The notes: generated by a model not told the origin, from the sequence alone. DNA of 64,000 bases from Methylacidimicrobium sp. B4 (GCF_017310545.1 NZ_CP066203.1:372001-436000); one strand, 5' to 3'; shown: positions 44,384-54,305, counted from the first letter of the stretch. Program-made: numbers and translations.

Positions 44384-44980
44384 ATGCAGACGGTACACCT
44401 CGCCTCCACCAATCCGCACAAGCTGGCGGAGTTTCAGCGTCTTGTCGGGCGGTACTTTCGACTCCAACCCTCCTCATTTCCTTCCAGCTACCATCCATGG
44501 AAAGAAGATGGTTTGTCCTTTATGGATAATGCCATTAAAAAAGCTGTACTTTATAGCCTTGGCTGTTCCGGCTGGGTCCTCGCCGATGATTCCGGTCTTT
44601 CCGTCGCCGCGCTTGGAGGGGAGCCCGGCGTCTACTCCGCCCGCTATGCCGGGTCCCAGGCGACCGATGCGGACAATCGCCGCCTGCTCCTTGACCGTCT
44701 CGCGAATACGCCAGAAGAAGGGCGGACCGCCGCCTTTCACTGTGCGCTGGCCGTCGCTTGCCAGGGCAAGCTCATGGCCATTGCGGAAGCGAGCTGTCCC
44801 GGCACGATCACCCACTTGCCCAGAGGAGCAAAAGGCTTCGGCTATGATCCGATCTTCCTTCCCCACGGCGCCAGCTCTACCTTCGCGGAGATGGCACCGG
44901 AGGAAAAGGACGATCACAGTCATCGGGCCCGCGCAGTCGCTCGGCTCCTGGCTTCCCTTCCCGCTGAGGCTTGGAGCTGA
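44384..44980 (+). CDS. rdgB: Non-canonical purine NTP pyrophosphatase (HAM1/RdgB)
   Basis: 198 residues starting at MQTVHLAST (an ATG 33 bases upstream is an alternative). The N-terminal HLASTNPHKLAEF supplies the substrate-binding SxNxxKxxE pattern. Other signatures are SFMDNAIKKAV, VLADDSGLSVAALGGEPGVYSARYAG and GAKGFGYDPIFLP near the C-terminus. The enzyme removes ITP, XTP and dITP to prevent their incorporation. tRNA-Val lies upstream on the other strand. A nucleotidyltransferase gene follows 67 bases later. Confidence 0.93.
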   Translation: MQTVHLASTNPHKLAEFQRLVGRYFRLQPSSFPSSYHPWKEDGLSFMDNAIKKAVLYSLGCSGWVLADDSGLSVAALGGEPGVYSARYAGSQATDADNRRLLLDRLANTPEEGRTAAFHCALAVACQGKLMAIAEASCPGTITHLPRGAKGFGYDPIFLPHGASSTFAEMAPEEKDDHSHRARAVARLLASLPAEAWS

Positions 44981-45047
44981 TTTTCCCGTACCACTTTGTC
45001 TTCCATTCCGCTCGACCTTTCCGGAGCGCTTCGACCACAATTCGCCC

Positions 45048-45755
45048 ATGAAAGCGTTGATCCTGGCGGCAGGTAAGGGCACTCGCATGGGTTCGCTGAC
45101 TTCCGAGACCCCAAAGCCGATGCTGGGCGTCGGCGGACGCCCTGTCCTCGAATGGATCGTTTCCGGACTGCGCGACTCCGCAGACGTGACCGAGTTCTGC
45201 CTCGTCATCGGCCATCAAAAGGAACGCATCCTCTCTCATTTCCAGGACGGCACCGCATTGGGAGTCTCCATCACCTACCGAGAGCAGAAGGTCCTCGACG
45301 GGACGGGCCGCGCACCGCTTCTTGCTCGTGACTGGATCCGGGATGAGCCGTTCCTTCTTTCCTACGGAGACATCCTGGTCAACCCGCACGAATACCGCCG
45401 TTTGGTCGCTGCCTATCGCGACGATGGTGTGATTGCCGTCTGCTCCAGCCAGGACATCCGGCTGGGCGGAGCCGTGCTACTCGATTCTGCTGGCCTAGTG
45501 CACGATATTATTGAAAAACCGGAAAATCCGGAGCTTCTTCCGGGCAGCTATTATAATGCGGGGATCTACGCTTTTTCCCCACGCGTTTTTCTTTTTATGG
45601 ATGAGCTAAAAAAATCCGCAAGGGGCGAGTACGAGCTGACGGACGCCGTCCGCCAGCTCGCCCGGAGCGGCAAGGTCCATGGCCTCGTCTTGAACGGCGA
45701 TTGGGCTGACGTACGAGATCCTCAAATCTTGGCGAAGCTCAACCGGGAACGCTAG
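45048..45755 (+). CDS. Sugar-phosphate nucleotidyltransferase
   Basis: 235 residues. The N-terminal KALILAAGKGTRMGSLTSETPKPML is the nucleotide-binding signature (GxGTRxxPxTxxxPKPM). Further motifs are LLSYGDILVN (metal-binding Asp), IIEKPENPELLPGSYYNAGIY and a final NGDWADVRDP strand. It resembles the N-terminal domains of GlmU, MurU and mannose-1-phosphate guanylyltransferases; a MurU-type role in peptidoglycan recycling is possible by its short length. The sugar cannot be assigned. It is followed after 13 bases by the Xer recombinase gene. Confidence 0.82.
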   Translation: MKALILAAGKGTRMGSLTSETPKPMLGVGGRPVLEWIVSGLRDSADVTEFCLVIGHQKERILSHFQDGTALGVSITYREQKVLDGTGRAPLLARDWIRDEPFLLSYGDILVNPHEYRRLVAAYRDDGVIAVCSSQDIRLGGAVLLDSAGLVHDIIEKPENPELLPGSYYNAGIYAFSPRVFLFMDELKKSARGEYELTDAVRQLARSGKVHGLVLNGDWADVRDPQILAKLNRER

Positions 45756-45768
45756 GAGGCGCTGTCTT

Positions 45769-46692
45769 GTGAACCAGATCGATGGAGCCGCTTGGACGGG
45801 AGCAATCGAATCCACGTTACGCTATCTCGCCACCGAAAGGGATCACTCGGCTAACACCCAACTGACCAACCGGCTCCTCCTCGAAGCGTTTGGACGATGG
45901 GCGATCGAGCAGCGACTCTCCAATCCTGCCGAGATGACGCTGGCTCACGTCCAGAGGTATCTGGCTAGCGAGCGGGGAAGAGGACTGGCTCCGAGCTCCC
46001 TGAAGGCGCTCATCGTGGCCCTGCGCCATCTTTTTACGCACTTGCGACGAGACGGAACAATCCCCGTGGATCTTTGCCAGGAACTGGATTTGCCTAAAGT
46101 CGGCCTGCGGATTCCTCGGATCTTATCCGAAAAGGATGTAAACCATCTGATGACCATTGAATATCCAGCTACGCCGGAAGGCCTGCGCAACCGCGCGATC
46201 GTCGAGATGCTCTACGGCTGCGGGCTGCGGGCAAGCGAGCTGATCGATCTCCGGCTCACCTCTTTCTTGTCGGATGAACGGATGTTGCGCGTCTTCGGAA
46301 AGGGACGAAAAGAGCGGATCGTTCCCTTAGGCACTCCCGCCATTCGTGCGCTTGAGGCCTATCTCGCAGAAAGTCGCCCTCGCCTTCTCGGCTCGCGAAG
46401 AAGCGATATACTCTTCTTGAAGCGAGGCGGCAACCCGCTCAGCCGCTTCGCCTTGAACCAGCTCCTTTCTCGTCTGGCCCGAAGAATCGGGCTCCGACAT
46501 GGGATTCCCCCCCATCTTTTGCGCCATTCGTTCGCCACCCATCTTCTTCACCACGGCGCAGACCTCCGCTCCTTGCAGCTTTTGCTCGGCCACGCCGATC
46601 TTTCGACCACCCAGATCTATACCCATGTCGATGCAGACCGACTACGGGAGGTTCATCGTCGATTTCACCCTAGAGGGCAACGTCTTGCATAG
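45769..46692 (+). CDS. xerC: Xer-type tyrosine recombinase
   Basis: 307 residues from GTG 45769 with AGGAGGC upstream. The N-terminal SAM-like core-binding domain spans about residues 10-95. The catalytic domain shows all six residues: Arg in YGCGLRASELIDL, Lys in GKGRKERIVPLG, His-x-x-Arg in HLLRHSFATHLL, His in LLGHADLSTTQ and the nucleophile Tyr in IYTHVD. It resolves chromosome dimers at dif. XerC and XerD cannot be separated securely here, so the symbol is provisional. No attachment-site-like repeat is seen next to it, which argues against a phage or element integrase. Confidence 0.88.
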   Translation: MNQIDGAAWTGAIESTLRYLATERDHSANTQLTNRLLLEAFGRWAIEQRLSNPAEMTLAHVQRYLASERGRGLAPSSLKALIVALRHLFTHLRRDGTIPVDLCQELDLPKVGLRIPRILSEKDVNHLMTIEYPATPEGLRNRAIVEMLYGCGLRASELIDLRLTSFLSDERMLRVFGKGRKERIVPLGTPAIRALEAYLAESRPRLLGSRRSDILFLKRGGNPLSRFALNQLLSRLARRIGLRHGIPPHLLRHSFATHLLHHGADLRSLQLLLGHADLSTTQIYTHVDADRLREVHRRFHPRGQRLA

Positions 46693-46886
46693 CGAACAAA
46701 CCGTTTTTACTTGTTCGGAGCGAAAGTCCGGTTGTCCCGTGCCCCTCTTGCATGCCGGGACCAGGAAATTCCCGGAATCCATATCTGTTCTCGGGACCCG
46801 CTCGATTCCTCAGGAGTGCGCTCGAACCAGCACGCCGGTCGCGCAAGCCAATGGGTGCTTTCCTTTTTACGTAGCATAGAAAGAAC

Positions 46887-47627
46887 GTGCCGATGAAGGG
46901 GAAGCGCTTCCAGGAAGCCATTGGGCATGAATTCCGCGACCCGCTATTGCTGCGTGAGGCGCTCACCCATCCTTCCTACACGGCGGAAGCTCAATCCGAC
47001 GGGCCGAACTATCAGCGATTGGAGTTTCTGGGCGACGCCGTGCTTCAGCTTGCCATTACCGACTGCCTCTACTCCCTTTTCCCGCGGTATAAGGAGGGCT
47101 TGCTGACGAAGACGCGTTCCTTTCTTGTCAATCGCTCCAGCCTTGGAGCGATTGCCAGGGATCTCGGCCTGGGGACCCATCTCCGATTGGGCAAAGGGGA
47201 AGAGCGAAGCGGCGGTCGGGAAAAGGAGTCGAATCTTGCCGACTCCTTCGAAGCCCTGATCGGCGCCGTTTATCAAGATGGTGGGTGGCGCAAAGCCAAG
47301 ACGGTCATCCGCAAGCTTTTTTCCAAAGCCCTCAGGCAGGTCGCTTCTTCGCCAGAAGCCCTCCCAGGCAATCCGAAGGGGTTGTTGCAGGAATTGCTGC
47401 AAAAGCGAGGGGGCGAGCCCCCCCGTTATCGATGTATTGGACAATCCGGGGCGGCGCACCGGAAATCGTACAATGTCATCGTCGAATGGGGCGAGCTGCG
47501 CCTCGGCGAAGGGTGTGGCAGCAGCAAAAAGGAAGCAGAGCTCAACGCGGCGAGCGCTGCGCTCGCTCGCATAGCTCCGAATAGCCCGCACGGATCGCCT
47601 TTCGCTGCGCTTCGTAAGCCTCGATGA
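46887..47627 (+). CDS. rnc: Ribonuclease III
   Basis: 246 residues from GTG 46887; an ATG six bases later is equally possible. The nuclease domain contains LREALTHPSY, the catalytic signature LEFLGDAVLQLAITD and ESNLADSFEALIGAVYQDGG. The C-terminal double-stranded RNA-binding domain has NPKGLLQELLQKRGGEPPRY and GSSKKEAELNAASAAL. It processes rRNA and structured mRNAs as a dimer. The last 86 bases overlap the 3' end of glnE on the other strand. Confidence 0.95.
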   Translation: MPMKGKRFQEAIGHEFRDPLLLREALTHPSYTAEAQSDGPNYQRLEFLGDAVLQLAITDCLYSLFPRYKEGLLTKTRSFLVNRSSLGAIARDLGLGTHLRLGKGEERSGGREKESNLADSFEALIGAVYQDGGWRKAKTVIRKLFSKALRQVASSPEALPGNPKGLLQELLQKRGGEPPRYRCIGQSGAAHRKSYNVIVEWGELRLGEGCGSSKKEAELNAASAALARIAPNSPHGSPFAALRKPR

Positions 47628-50139
47628 ACCCCTCGAGAGTGGGGTATCCCAAGCGCCGGCCAAGCTGTTTCCAGGCCGCGGGCCCTTCCGGCAGCACCTC
47701 TTGCTGCTGATTCCGTTCTCTGCGAAGCACAGCCTCCATGCGTCGCAGGAATCGATAGCCCTCCTCGAAAACTCGGGCCAGCTCGGGTCCGGTGGAGCGA
47801 AATGCGACGAGCGCGTTCCAGAAGTTGGGCTCCCTCATCCCTTCTCCCATCAACCAGAGTGTGATCCCGAATTCGATGTCGAGAATCCCCCCCACCCCGG
47901 TCTTGAACCGTCGGAAGGCAGCAATGTCCCCATGTCGCTCCTGTTCGAGGCGCTCCCGCATGGCGACGACTTCGGCCACCGGGCAGGACGCGCTTCGATC
48001 GCGCCAGATCCGCTCCACCATCGCCATCCATCTTTCCCCCATCCTCCTGTTGCCGGCGACGAAGCGGGCGCGGGTCAGTGCCTGGATCTCCCAGAACTGC
48101 GCCGCGTCCCGGTAATAGCTCTCGTAAGCTTCGAACGGAAGAGCAAGCGGGCCTTCCCCGTGAGGCCGGAGCCGGTAATCCATGGGGAAAAGAATGCCGG
48201 CCGGAAGCGATTCCCCGAGGAATCGATGCACGGCTAATGCCGCTTCCTCCCGGGAACCGATACAGAGGCAATCGAGATCAGATCCGTACGCCAGCTCCCC
48301 GCCTCCGAATCGTCCAAGCGCCACGTAGGCCAAGTCCTCCGCACCCAAGCTTTGGCAAGCGAGCTCAAGGCAGGCTTCCGCAAGCGCCGTATATTCCTGC
48401 TGGATCGCGGGGAGATCCGCCAGCTTCAGAATATCCCGAAGGAGGATGCGCAAGAGCTCGCCGCGACGGTAGATTCGCGCGGCGAGCGCCACCTCCCCCG
48501 ACAGGCCGCTCATCTCGGCGAGATAGTCCGCCTTCCTCTTCTGCTCCCCTAACGACCGGCTCTGCGTGATCTCTTCGAAGAGCTCTGGCTGGGCAAAGAG
48601 GATTTCGCTAAAAAAGGAGCTGGCATCAAAAAGCTGGATCAAAAGCTCGAGCGCCTTCGGGCTCGATGCGAGCGTCTCAAAGAGGAACGATCGCGCCCCA
48701 TATTTGGAGACAAAGGAGACGAGGCGGCGGAGAACGGCGTCCGGATCGACGGCCATGGCAAGCGCTTTGCCCAGGAATGGAGCCAAGCGTCGGAAGGCAC
48801 GTGCCGCCCGTGGTGCGCTCAGGAGGGAGTCCCGTGCCTGTAGCGCTTCGAGGTTCCGTTTCGCCTCTTCCGGAACGGCGAAGAGACTAATGGGAATGTC
48901 AATGCCATTAACATTGTTTTTGATGAAATATTGCTGGAATAGTTCATGAACGAGCGAACGGTGGGCTCGCAACGTCGACTCAAAATCCGGCGGTGACAAT
49001 CCCAGCGACTCCGCGATCTGTGCACGCGCCTCGTCCCCAATCGGAAGCAAGTGAGTCTGGATCTCTTCTACCATTTGTAGCCGGTGCTCGAGGTTCCGCA
49101 GAAAGCCGTACGCACCCCAGAGCGCCTCCACTCGGCCCTGCGGCAAGATCCCCACCGTCGCCAGGGCCCGTAGCGCGGCACAGGTGGAACGGACCTGAAC
49201 GATCGGTTGCCGCGCTCCATAAAAGAGTTGTAGCGCCTGCGCGAGAAATTCGATCTCCCGTATGCCTCCGGAACCAAGCTTCACGTCTCTGAGCCTCCGG
49301 TCTCCCAGCAAGATTTCCGCATCGATCCGAGCCTTCATCTGGGCGATCTCCTCGAAGACCTCCTCCGTGAGATGACGCGGAAAGCAGAACTGCTGTCGCA
49401 GCACCTCGAACTCGTACCCGAGATCGGGATCCCCCGCGACGAACCGCGCTTTGATTAGCGCCATTCTCTCCCAGGTTTCGCCCGACGCGGCGTAATACCG
49501 CTCGCACTCGGAAAAGGAAGGAACGAGCGCACCGGAGTTCCCGTCGGGGCGCAGGCGCAAATCCACCCGAAAAAGCGCACCGACGCCGCTCGAACCCGAG
49601 AGCGCGGACACGACGCGTTGAGCAATGGTCGTGCGGAGGGGCTGCGCAAAAGGGGTCTCTTCGTCACCGGCGATGAACATGATGTCGATGTCGGAGCTAT
49701 AGTTGAGCTCTTGTCCGCCCAGCTTCCCGAGCGCCAGGACGGCAAGAGGGCCCTGCTCCACGCGAAGCTCTTCGGCAACGGCTTGAAGGACGCAACCGAT
49801 CGAAAAATCGGCGAGCCGGGAAAGGGCCAGGACCGTTTCTTCCCAGGAATGACGACCTGCAAAATCGAGGAAACCGATCCCCAGCTGCTCTCGCTGCTTC
49901 AGGATCCGCAGCGCGTCGAGCTTCCGCGAAGGATCCGCGCCCGCCCCGCAAAGCTCTCGCCAGTCCACCCCCCACCGGCCGGGGCCCCGATTTCGCGTCG
50001 AGGCCGTAGCTGCAACCCCAGCAAGCCATTCCAGCCAATCGGGATGAGAAGCCAGGCGACTGCGCGACACCGGGGAAAAGCGCAAGAACGCAGACAAGGC
50101 GGCTTCAAAATTCGGAAAGCGCCCGAACCCCTCGTCCAT
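47542..50139 (-). CDS. glnE: Glutamine synthetase adenylyltransferase
   Basis: 865 residues from ATG 50139 (GGAGGAGG upstream). Two nucleotidyltransferase halves are visible. The N-terminal half has KLGGQELNYSSDIDIMFI (deadenylylase), GALFRVDLRLRPDGNSGALV and GGIREIEFLAQ. The C-terminal half has GRFGGGELAYGSDLDCLCIG (adenylylase), LFPMDYRLRPHGEGP and GVGGILDIEFG. The enzyme adds AMP to, and removes it from, a tyrosine of glutamine synthetase in response to P-II and glutamine. glnA in this window keeps that tyrosine and glnB is beside it. The chain is about 80 residues shorter than E. coli GlnE. It ends inside the rnc 3' end. Confidence 0.93.
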   Translation of the reverse strand: MDEGFGRFPNFEAALSAFLRFSPVSRSRLASHPDWLEWLAGVAATASTRNRGPGRWGVDWRELCGAGADPSRKLDALRILKQREQLGIGFLDFAGRHSWEETVLALSRLADFSIGCVLQAVAEELRVEQGPLAVLALGKLGGQELNYSSDIDIMFIAGDEETPFAQPLRTTIAQRVVSALSGSSGVGALFRVDLRLRPDGNSGALVPSFSECERYYAASGETWERMALIKARFVAGDPDLGYEFEVLRQQFCFPRHLTEEVFEEIAQMKARIDAEILLGDRRLRDVKLGSGGIREIEFLAQALQLFYGARQPIVQVRSTCAALRALATVGILPQGRVEALWGAYGFLRNLEHRLQMVEEIQTHLLPIGDEARAQIAESLGLSPPDFESTLRAHRSLVHELFQQYFIKNNVNGIDIPISLFAVPEEAKRNLEALQARDSLLSAPRAARAFRRLAPFLGKALAMAVDPDAVLRRLVSFVSKYGARSFLFETLASSPKALELLIQLFDASSFFSEILFAQPELFEEITQSRSLGEQKRKADYLAEMSGLSGEVALAARIYRRGELLRILLRDILKLADLPAIQQEYTALAEACLELACQSLGAEDLAYVALGRFGGGELAYGSDLDCLCIGSREEAALAVHRFLGESLPAGILFPMDYRLRPHGEGPLALPFEAYESYYRDAAQFWEIQALTRARFVAGNRRMGERWMAMVERIWRDRSASCPVAEVVAMRERLEQERHGDIAAFRRFKTGVGGILDIEFGITLWLMGEGMREPNFWNALVAFRSTGPELARVFEEGYRFLRRMEAVLRRERNQQQEVLPEGPAAWKQLGRRLGYPTLEGFIEAYEAQRKAIRAGYSELCERAQRSPR

Positions 50140-50256
50140 CGATCCTCCTCCTTGTCGTCCGTCGCCTAGGAAGCGGAGGGCTTTGCTCCAGGACCCGCCC
50201 GGCTCTTCGGTCAACCATGCGCCGATGGATTCCCTGCGCTGCCGATCGGGTGCTGA

Positions 50257-51258
50257 TCATGCAACCCCCACGAAGGAAGGGGCGAAATAGGTAAAAATCA
50301 GATCCGCCCCCGCGCGCTTGATGGCAAGCAGGGATTCCCGATACGCCGCTTCCCAATCGATCCAGCCGTTTTTTGCCGCAGCCACAATTTGCGCATACTC
50401 GCCACTGACCTGGTATGCGGCAACAGGCAGCAAGGTTTGGTCACGAACCTTGGCAATCACGTCGAGGTAGGGTCCCGCCGGCTTGACCATGAGAATATCG
50501 GCTCCTTCCTCCTCGTCCAGCTGAGCTTCCCGCAAGCCTTCGCGAAGGTTGGCCGGATTGAGCTGATAGGTCCTCTTGTCCAAGTATCCCTTCCCCCTCC
50601 GACTTCCGATCGCATCACGAAAGGGTCCATAAAAAGCAGAGGCAAACTTTACGGCGTAGGCAAGGACGCCCACCCGCTCCAGCTCCGCCGCGTCCAGGCT
50701 TGCCCGGATCGCCCCGACTCTTCCATCCATCATGTCGGACGGAGCGACGAAATCGACCCCTGCTTCCCCAAGAACCCGCGCCATCTCGCAGAGAAGGAAG
50801 ACGGTGGGATCATTCTCAATCTCCCCACTCTCCGGATTCCAAACCCCGTCATGGCCATGGTTCGTATAGGGATCGAGCGCGACGTCGGCGATTACCAGGA
50901 GGCCGGGCGCCCGCTCCTTGATCTCCCGCACCACGTGGGGAACCAGGCCCGTGGGGTCCAACCCGGCCGACCCCTTCGCGTCCTTTTTCCCTTCCGGAAG
51001 GCACGGAAAGAGAGCGATGGCAGGGATCCCCGCGTCATGAAGGTCGAGCGCGAACCGGGCGGCATCATCGGGATTATGGCGAAACACTCCGGGCATCGAC
51101 TCGATCCCCTCCCGCGGACCGCTTTCCTTGCAAAACACCGGAGCCACCAGATCGTTGGCGCTCAAGCTACATTCCTCGATCAGCCGCCGGACCCCTTCCG
51201 TGGCCCGGAGCCTCCGAGGGCGCCGCCGCAAGACAAGCTTTTCGGAAGACTTTGCCAT
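50257..51258 (-). CDS. hemB: Porphobilinogen synthase
   Basis: 333 residues. It condenses two 5-aminolevulinate molecules to porphobilinogen for haem and corrinoids. Visible motifs are DLVAPVFCKE near the N-terminus, VIADVALDPYTNHGHDGV (which lacks the zinc-binding cysteine triplet, so the magnesium-type site), FVAPSDMMDGRVGAIR, AYAVKFASAFYGPFRDA with the first Schiff-base lysine, and ILMVKPAGPYLDVI with the second. Length is normal. It lies 117 bases upstream of glnE in the same direction. Confidence 0.95.
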   Translation of the reverse strand: MAKSSEKLVLRRRPRRLRATEGVRRLIEECSLSANDLVAPVFCKESGPREGIESMPGVFRHNPDDAARFALDLHDAGIPAIALFPCLPEGKKDAKGSAGLDPTGLVPHVVREIKERAPGLLVIADVALDPYTNHGHDGVWNPESGEIENDPTVFLLCEMARVLGEAGVDFVAPSDMMDGRVGAIRASLDAAELERVGVLAYAVKFASAFYGPFRDAIGSRRGKGYLDKRTYQLNPANLREGLREAQLDEEEGADILMVKPAGPYLDVIAKVRDQTLLPVAAYQVSGEYAQIVAAAKNGWIDWEAAYRESLLAIKRAGADLIFTYFAPSFVGVA

Positions 51259-51517
51259 GCCCCAAGCTACGTCTTCCTCTTTTCCCTTTCCAAGGGCTTT
51301 CTACAGGGGAGTGGCCGCGCGACTCATCCTGAAGCGGAGAGGCCATTACGGGTTTGACCGCTTCGTCCTCATCTAGGACAGGCCTCTGGGGTGCGCTTGA
51401 TCGGACATCGCCGGATCTGGCCAACTCGACGAGCCAAAAGGCGCCTTTAGCAACCTACTCCTTGCTTTTCAACAGCTTTTTGCCTCTTTAGAGCAGACTC
51501 ATACAAGGTCCTGGATC

Positions 51518-52177
51518 ATGCCGTGCCTGCATCACGTTCAGCATCCCATTCTTCTCGATCGAATTACCCGGATGCGCGATCGGCGCACCGACCAGCGGCT
51601 CTTCGTTCGTCTCCTGGAGGAAGCCTCTCTCGTTCTCGCTCTGGAAGCGACGCGGGACCTGGCGCTGCGGCCGACTCCCGTCGTCACTCCCTTGGAAGAA
51701 ACGCAGGGTGTGGTGCTCGCAGATGCGGTCGTTCTGGTGCCGATCCTGCGCTCTGGCCTCGGCATGCTCCCGCCCTTTCGCACCCTTCTGCCGCAAGCTG
51801 CCGTCTCCTTCGTCGGCGCACTGCGCAACGAGGAGACCCTCGAACCGTCCGTCTATCTCGACCGCGTTGCCTCGGTGACTCCCGACGCCTGCATCTTTCT
51901 CTTGGACCCGATGCTCGCAACCGGCGGCACCGCCGCCACCATCCTTACCCTGCTCAAGGAACGAGGAGCCAATCGGCTCCGGCTCGTCTGCTGTCTGGCC
52001 TCGCCGGAGGGAATCCGCAGGGTGCGGGAAGCCCATCCGGATACGGTCATCTACACTGGGGCAATCGATCGCGGGCTCGATGCGCGTGGCTTCCTTCTTC
52101 CCGGCCTGGGGGACGCCGGCGATCGCCAATTCGGAGCCTGCCCGAGTTGGCGACACGCCCCGGAACAGGAGCGATGA
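51518..52177 (+). CDS. upp: Uracil phosphoribosyltransferase
   Basis: 219 residues. It salvages uracil to UMP with PRPP. The PRPP-binding motif is FLLDPMLATGGTAATIL. The upstream VLVPILRSGLGMLPPFRTL and the uracil-recognition YTGAIDRGLDARGFLLPGLGDAGDRQFG at the C-terminus are typical of bacterial UPRTases. The N-terminal HHVQHPILLDRITRMRD also fits. A 40-codon frame lies in the upstream gap but looks like chance. No uracil permease is adjacent. Confidence 0.93.
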   Translation: MPCLHHVQHPILLDRITRMRDRRTDQRLFVRLLEEASLVLALEATRDLALRPTPVVTPLEETQGVVLADAVVLVPILRSGLGMLPPFRTLLPQAAVSFVGALRNEETLEPSVYLDRVASVTPDACIFLLDPMLATGGTAATILTLLKERGANRLRLVCCLASPEGIRRVREAHPDTVIYTGAIDRGLDARGFLLPGLGDAGDRQFGACPSWRHAPEQER

Positions 52178-52365
52178 GGACGCTTAGGTTTTCTTTGTCT
52201 ATCTATGTTCGGATCATTGCGGAGTGACCCAAGAAAGTTCCCGCTCTCTCCACTCCCTCTGGCCTCTCGAGCTTCGTGCTCGCCTCAGCTTGGCGATCGC
52301 CTCTTGCGCTGACTCTGGGGAAAAAGAGCCTTGCCTTCCCACGGCAAGCCAATAACGTTGCCGCA

Positions 52366-53328
52366 ATGGAGACCCTGGAGAGTCTTCGGGCGCTTTACGA
52401 TCAGCCCTTCCTTCCCCTGGTGACCCGAGCACGCGCCACTCATATAGCCCACCATCCGGAGTCTGAAGTCCAGCGCTGCGAGCTTGTGAACATCAAAGGC
52501 GGCAGCTGCCCGGAAGACTGCCGCTACTGCGCGCAGAGCGCGCGGTATACCACGGGGCTGGTGCCGCATGGGCTTCTTGACATCCCTTCCCTTCGCCGGG
52601 CGGCAGAGGAGGCGCGCGCCCACGGAGCCACCCGTCTCTGTCTTGGAGCCGCCTGGCGCGGCCTCAAGGAGCGAGACGGCCGGCTCGAGGAAGTCTGCCG
52701 GCTCGTGGAAGCGATCCGCGGGGAGGGCTTGGAGATTTGCGTCACCTTGGGACTGCTCGGGCCCACGGCGGCGCGTCGTCTCCGCGAGGCGGGGGTCACG
52801 ATCTACAATCACAACCTCAACTCCGGACCCAGCTTCTATCGCCAGGTTGCAACGACGCATACCTTCGCGGACCGGCTCTCCACCCTCCGTGTCGCGCAAG
52901 AAGCCGGCTTGCGCCTCTGCAGCGGGGGCATTCTCGGCATGGGGGAGAGCGTGGATGACCGCCTGGAGATGGTGCTGGCACTTCTTGAGCTCGATCCCGC
53001 GCCGGAAAGCGTCCCGCTCAACCTTCTCGTTCCCATTCCAGGCACTCCGCTCGCCTCACAGCCGCCAGTCAATCCGTTCGACCTGATTCGACTGATCAGC
53101 GTGACCCGCATCGTCCTGCCCCGCTCCCGCATCCGGTTGGCGGCTGGTCGTCGCAGCTTGTCGCCCGAGGCCCAGATGCTCTGCTTCCTGGCCGGGGCTA
53201 ACTCCCTTTTCGTCGGCGAGCGACTGCTGACCACGCCCAACGCCTCCTTCGACGCGGATCACGCGCTTTTCGAAACGTTAGGGATCGAGCCATCCGCTGC
53301 CAAATCCTGCACGAGCTCCCCGATTTAA
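52366..53328 (+). CDS. bioB: Biotin synthase
   Basis: 320 residues from ATG 52366. The radical SAM cluster motif is GGSCPEDCRYCAQSARY near residue 45. Typical later segments are LCLGAAWRGLKERDGRLEE, GVTIYNHNLNSGPSFYRQVATT and CSGGILGMGESVDDRLEM. The C-terminal RLAAGRRSLSPEAQMLCFLAGANSLFVGE contains the Arg that replaces sulfur-cluster cysteine ligation. It inserts sulfur into dethiobiotin. No other bio genes are nearby. The usual Cys residues of the second cluster should be in the middle region, where CVTLGLLG and LRLCSGG occur. Confidence 0.95.
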   Translation: METLESLRALYDQPFLPLVTRARATHIAHHPESEVQRCELVNIKGGSCPEDCRYCAQSARYTTGLVPHGLLDIPSLRRAAEEARAHGATRLCLGAAWRGLKERDGRLEEVCRLVEAIRGEGLEICVTLGLLGPTAARRLREAGVTIYNHNLNSGPSFYRQVATTHTFADRLSTLRVAQEAGLRLCSGGILGMGESVDDRLEMVLALLELDPAPESVPLNLLVPIPGTPLASQPPVNPFDLIRLISVTRIVLPRSRIRLAAGRRSLSPEAQMLCFLAGANSLFVGERLLTTPNASFDADHALFETLGIEPSAAKSCTSSPI

Positions 53329-53408
53329 AGGTTTTCCCCGGGTCAGCAGGCCAAGTCGGAAGGGAACTTCCTGGACAATCCAACCCTAATCCTTTTAGTC
53401 TATAGTGT

Positions 53409-54260
53409 ATGAAGGAATATGCGCATCCCGACGCTCTGGTGGAGACAGCATGGCTTGCCGAGCATCTGCAGGACCCCGGAGTTCGCATCATCGAGAGCAA
53501 CGAGGACGTTCTACTCTATGATACCGGCCATATTCCCGGAGCAGTGCACATCGACTGGCGGGCAGATCTCAACGATCCCCTGGTCCGGGACTACATCGCC
53601 CCAGACCGGTTCGCCGCTCTTTGCCGCAAGAACGGCATCAGCGAGACGACCACCTGCCTGTTTTACGGGGACAAGTCCAACTGGTGGGCCTGCTACGCCC
53701 TCTGGGCTTTTCGCCTGTACGGCCATGAGCGCGTAAAGATTCTCAACGGCGGCCGCGATAAATGGATTCGGGAGGGACGTCCACTCGTTCGCGAAAAGCC
53801 GGTCTACCCGGAAGCGTCCTACGCCGTGCCGGCCGAACGCCACGACAAGGAGATCCGGGCGTTTTACGAGGACGTGCGGGCCTTTTTGCCGACCGGCGGC
53901 CCCTTGATCGATGTCCGCAGCCCGGGCGAGTACACGGGCGAGCTTCTCCATATGCCCGAATACCCACAAGAGGGAGCCCTTCGGGGAGGACATATTCCGG
54001 GTGCCAGGAGCGTCCCATGGAAGACGGCGGTCCGCGAGGACGGAAGCTTCAAATCGGCCGATGAGCTCTCCCAGATTTACGAGGAGGGCTGCGGGCTCTC
54101 CGCAGACCGAGAAGCGATCGTCTACTGCCGCATCGGGGAGCGCTCGAGCCATACTTGGTTCGTTCTGAGCTACTTGCTCGGTCACAGGAAGGTGAGAAAC
54201 TACGACGGCTCGTGGACCGAATGGGGCAACAAGGTAGGAGCCCCGATTCAACGCCCGTAG
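53409..54260 (+). CDS. Thiosulfate/3-mercaptopyruvate sulfurtransferase
   Basis: 283 residues with two rhodanese domains. The inactive N-terminal domain (about residues 1-130) has [13 protein letters not shown] and [15 protein letters not shown]. The C-terminal domain has [27 protein letters not shown] and the active-site loop [14 protein letters not shown] with nucleophile Cys240. CRxGxR loops are typical of thiosulfate sulfurtransferases. It moves sulfane sulfur to cyanide or thiol acceptors. A SufE-like gene follows 45 bases downstream, which suggests a shared role in sulfur delivery. Confidence 0.92.
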   Translation: MKEYAHPDALVETAWLAEHLQDPGVRIIESNEDVLLYDTGHIPGAVHIDWRADLNDPLVRDYIAPDRFAALCRKNGISETTTCLFYGDKSNWWACYALWAFRLYGHERVKILNGGRDKWIREGRPLVREKPVYPEASYAVPAERHDKEIRAFYEDVRAFLPTGGPLIDVRSPGEYTGELLHMPEYPQEGALRGGHIPGARSVPWKTAVREDGSFKSADELSQIYEEGCGLSADREAIVYCRIGERSSHTWFVLSYLLGHRKVRNYDGSWTEWGNKVGAPIQRP

Positions 54261-54305
54261 AGCAACGGTTGACGTTCGCGCCAATTGAGATTTGATTGAT
54301 GCTCG

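Noticed and set aside
46693-46717. Hairpin CGAACAA...TTGTTCG after the Xer gene
   Set aside because: Only seven base pairs, a long loop and no T run, so not an intrinsic terminator; not a dif site by appearance.
51257-51376. 39-codon + strand frame upstream of upp
   Set aside because: No ribosome-binding site and no helix or motif; it partly overlaps the hemB start region.
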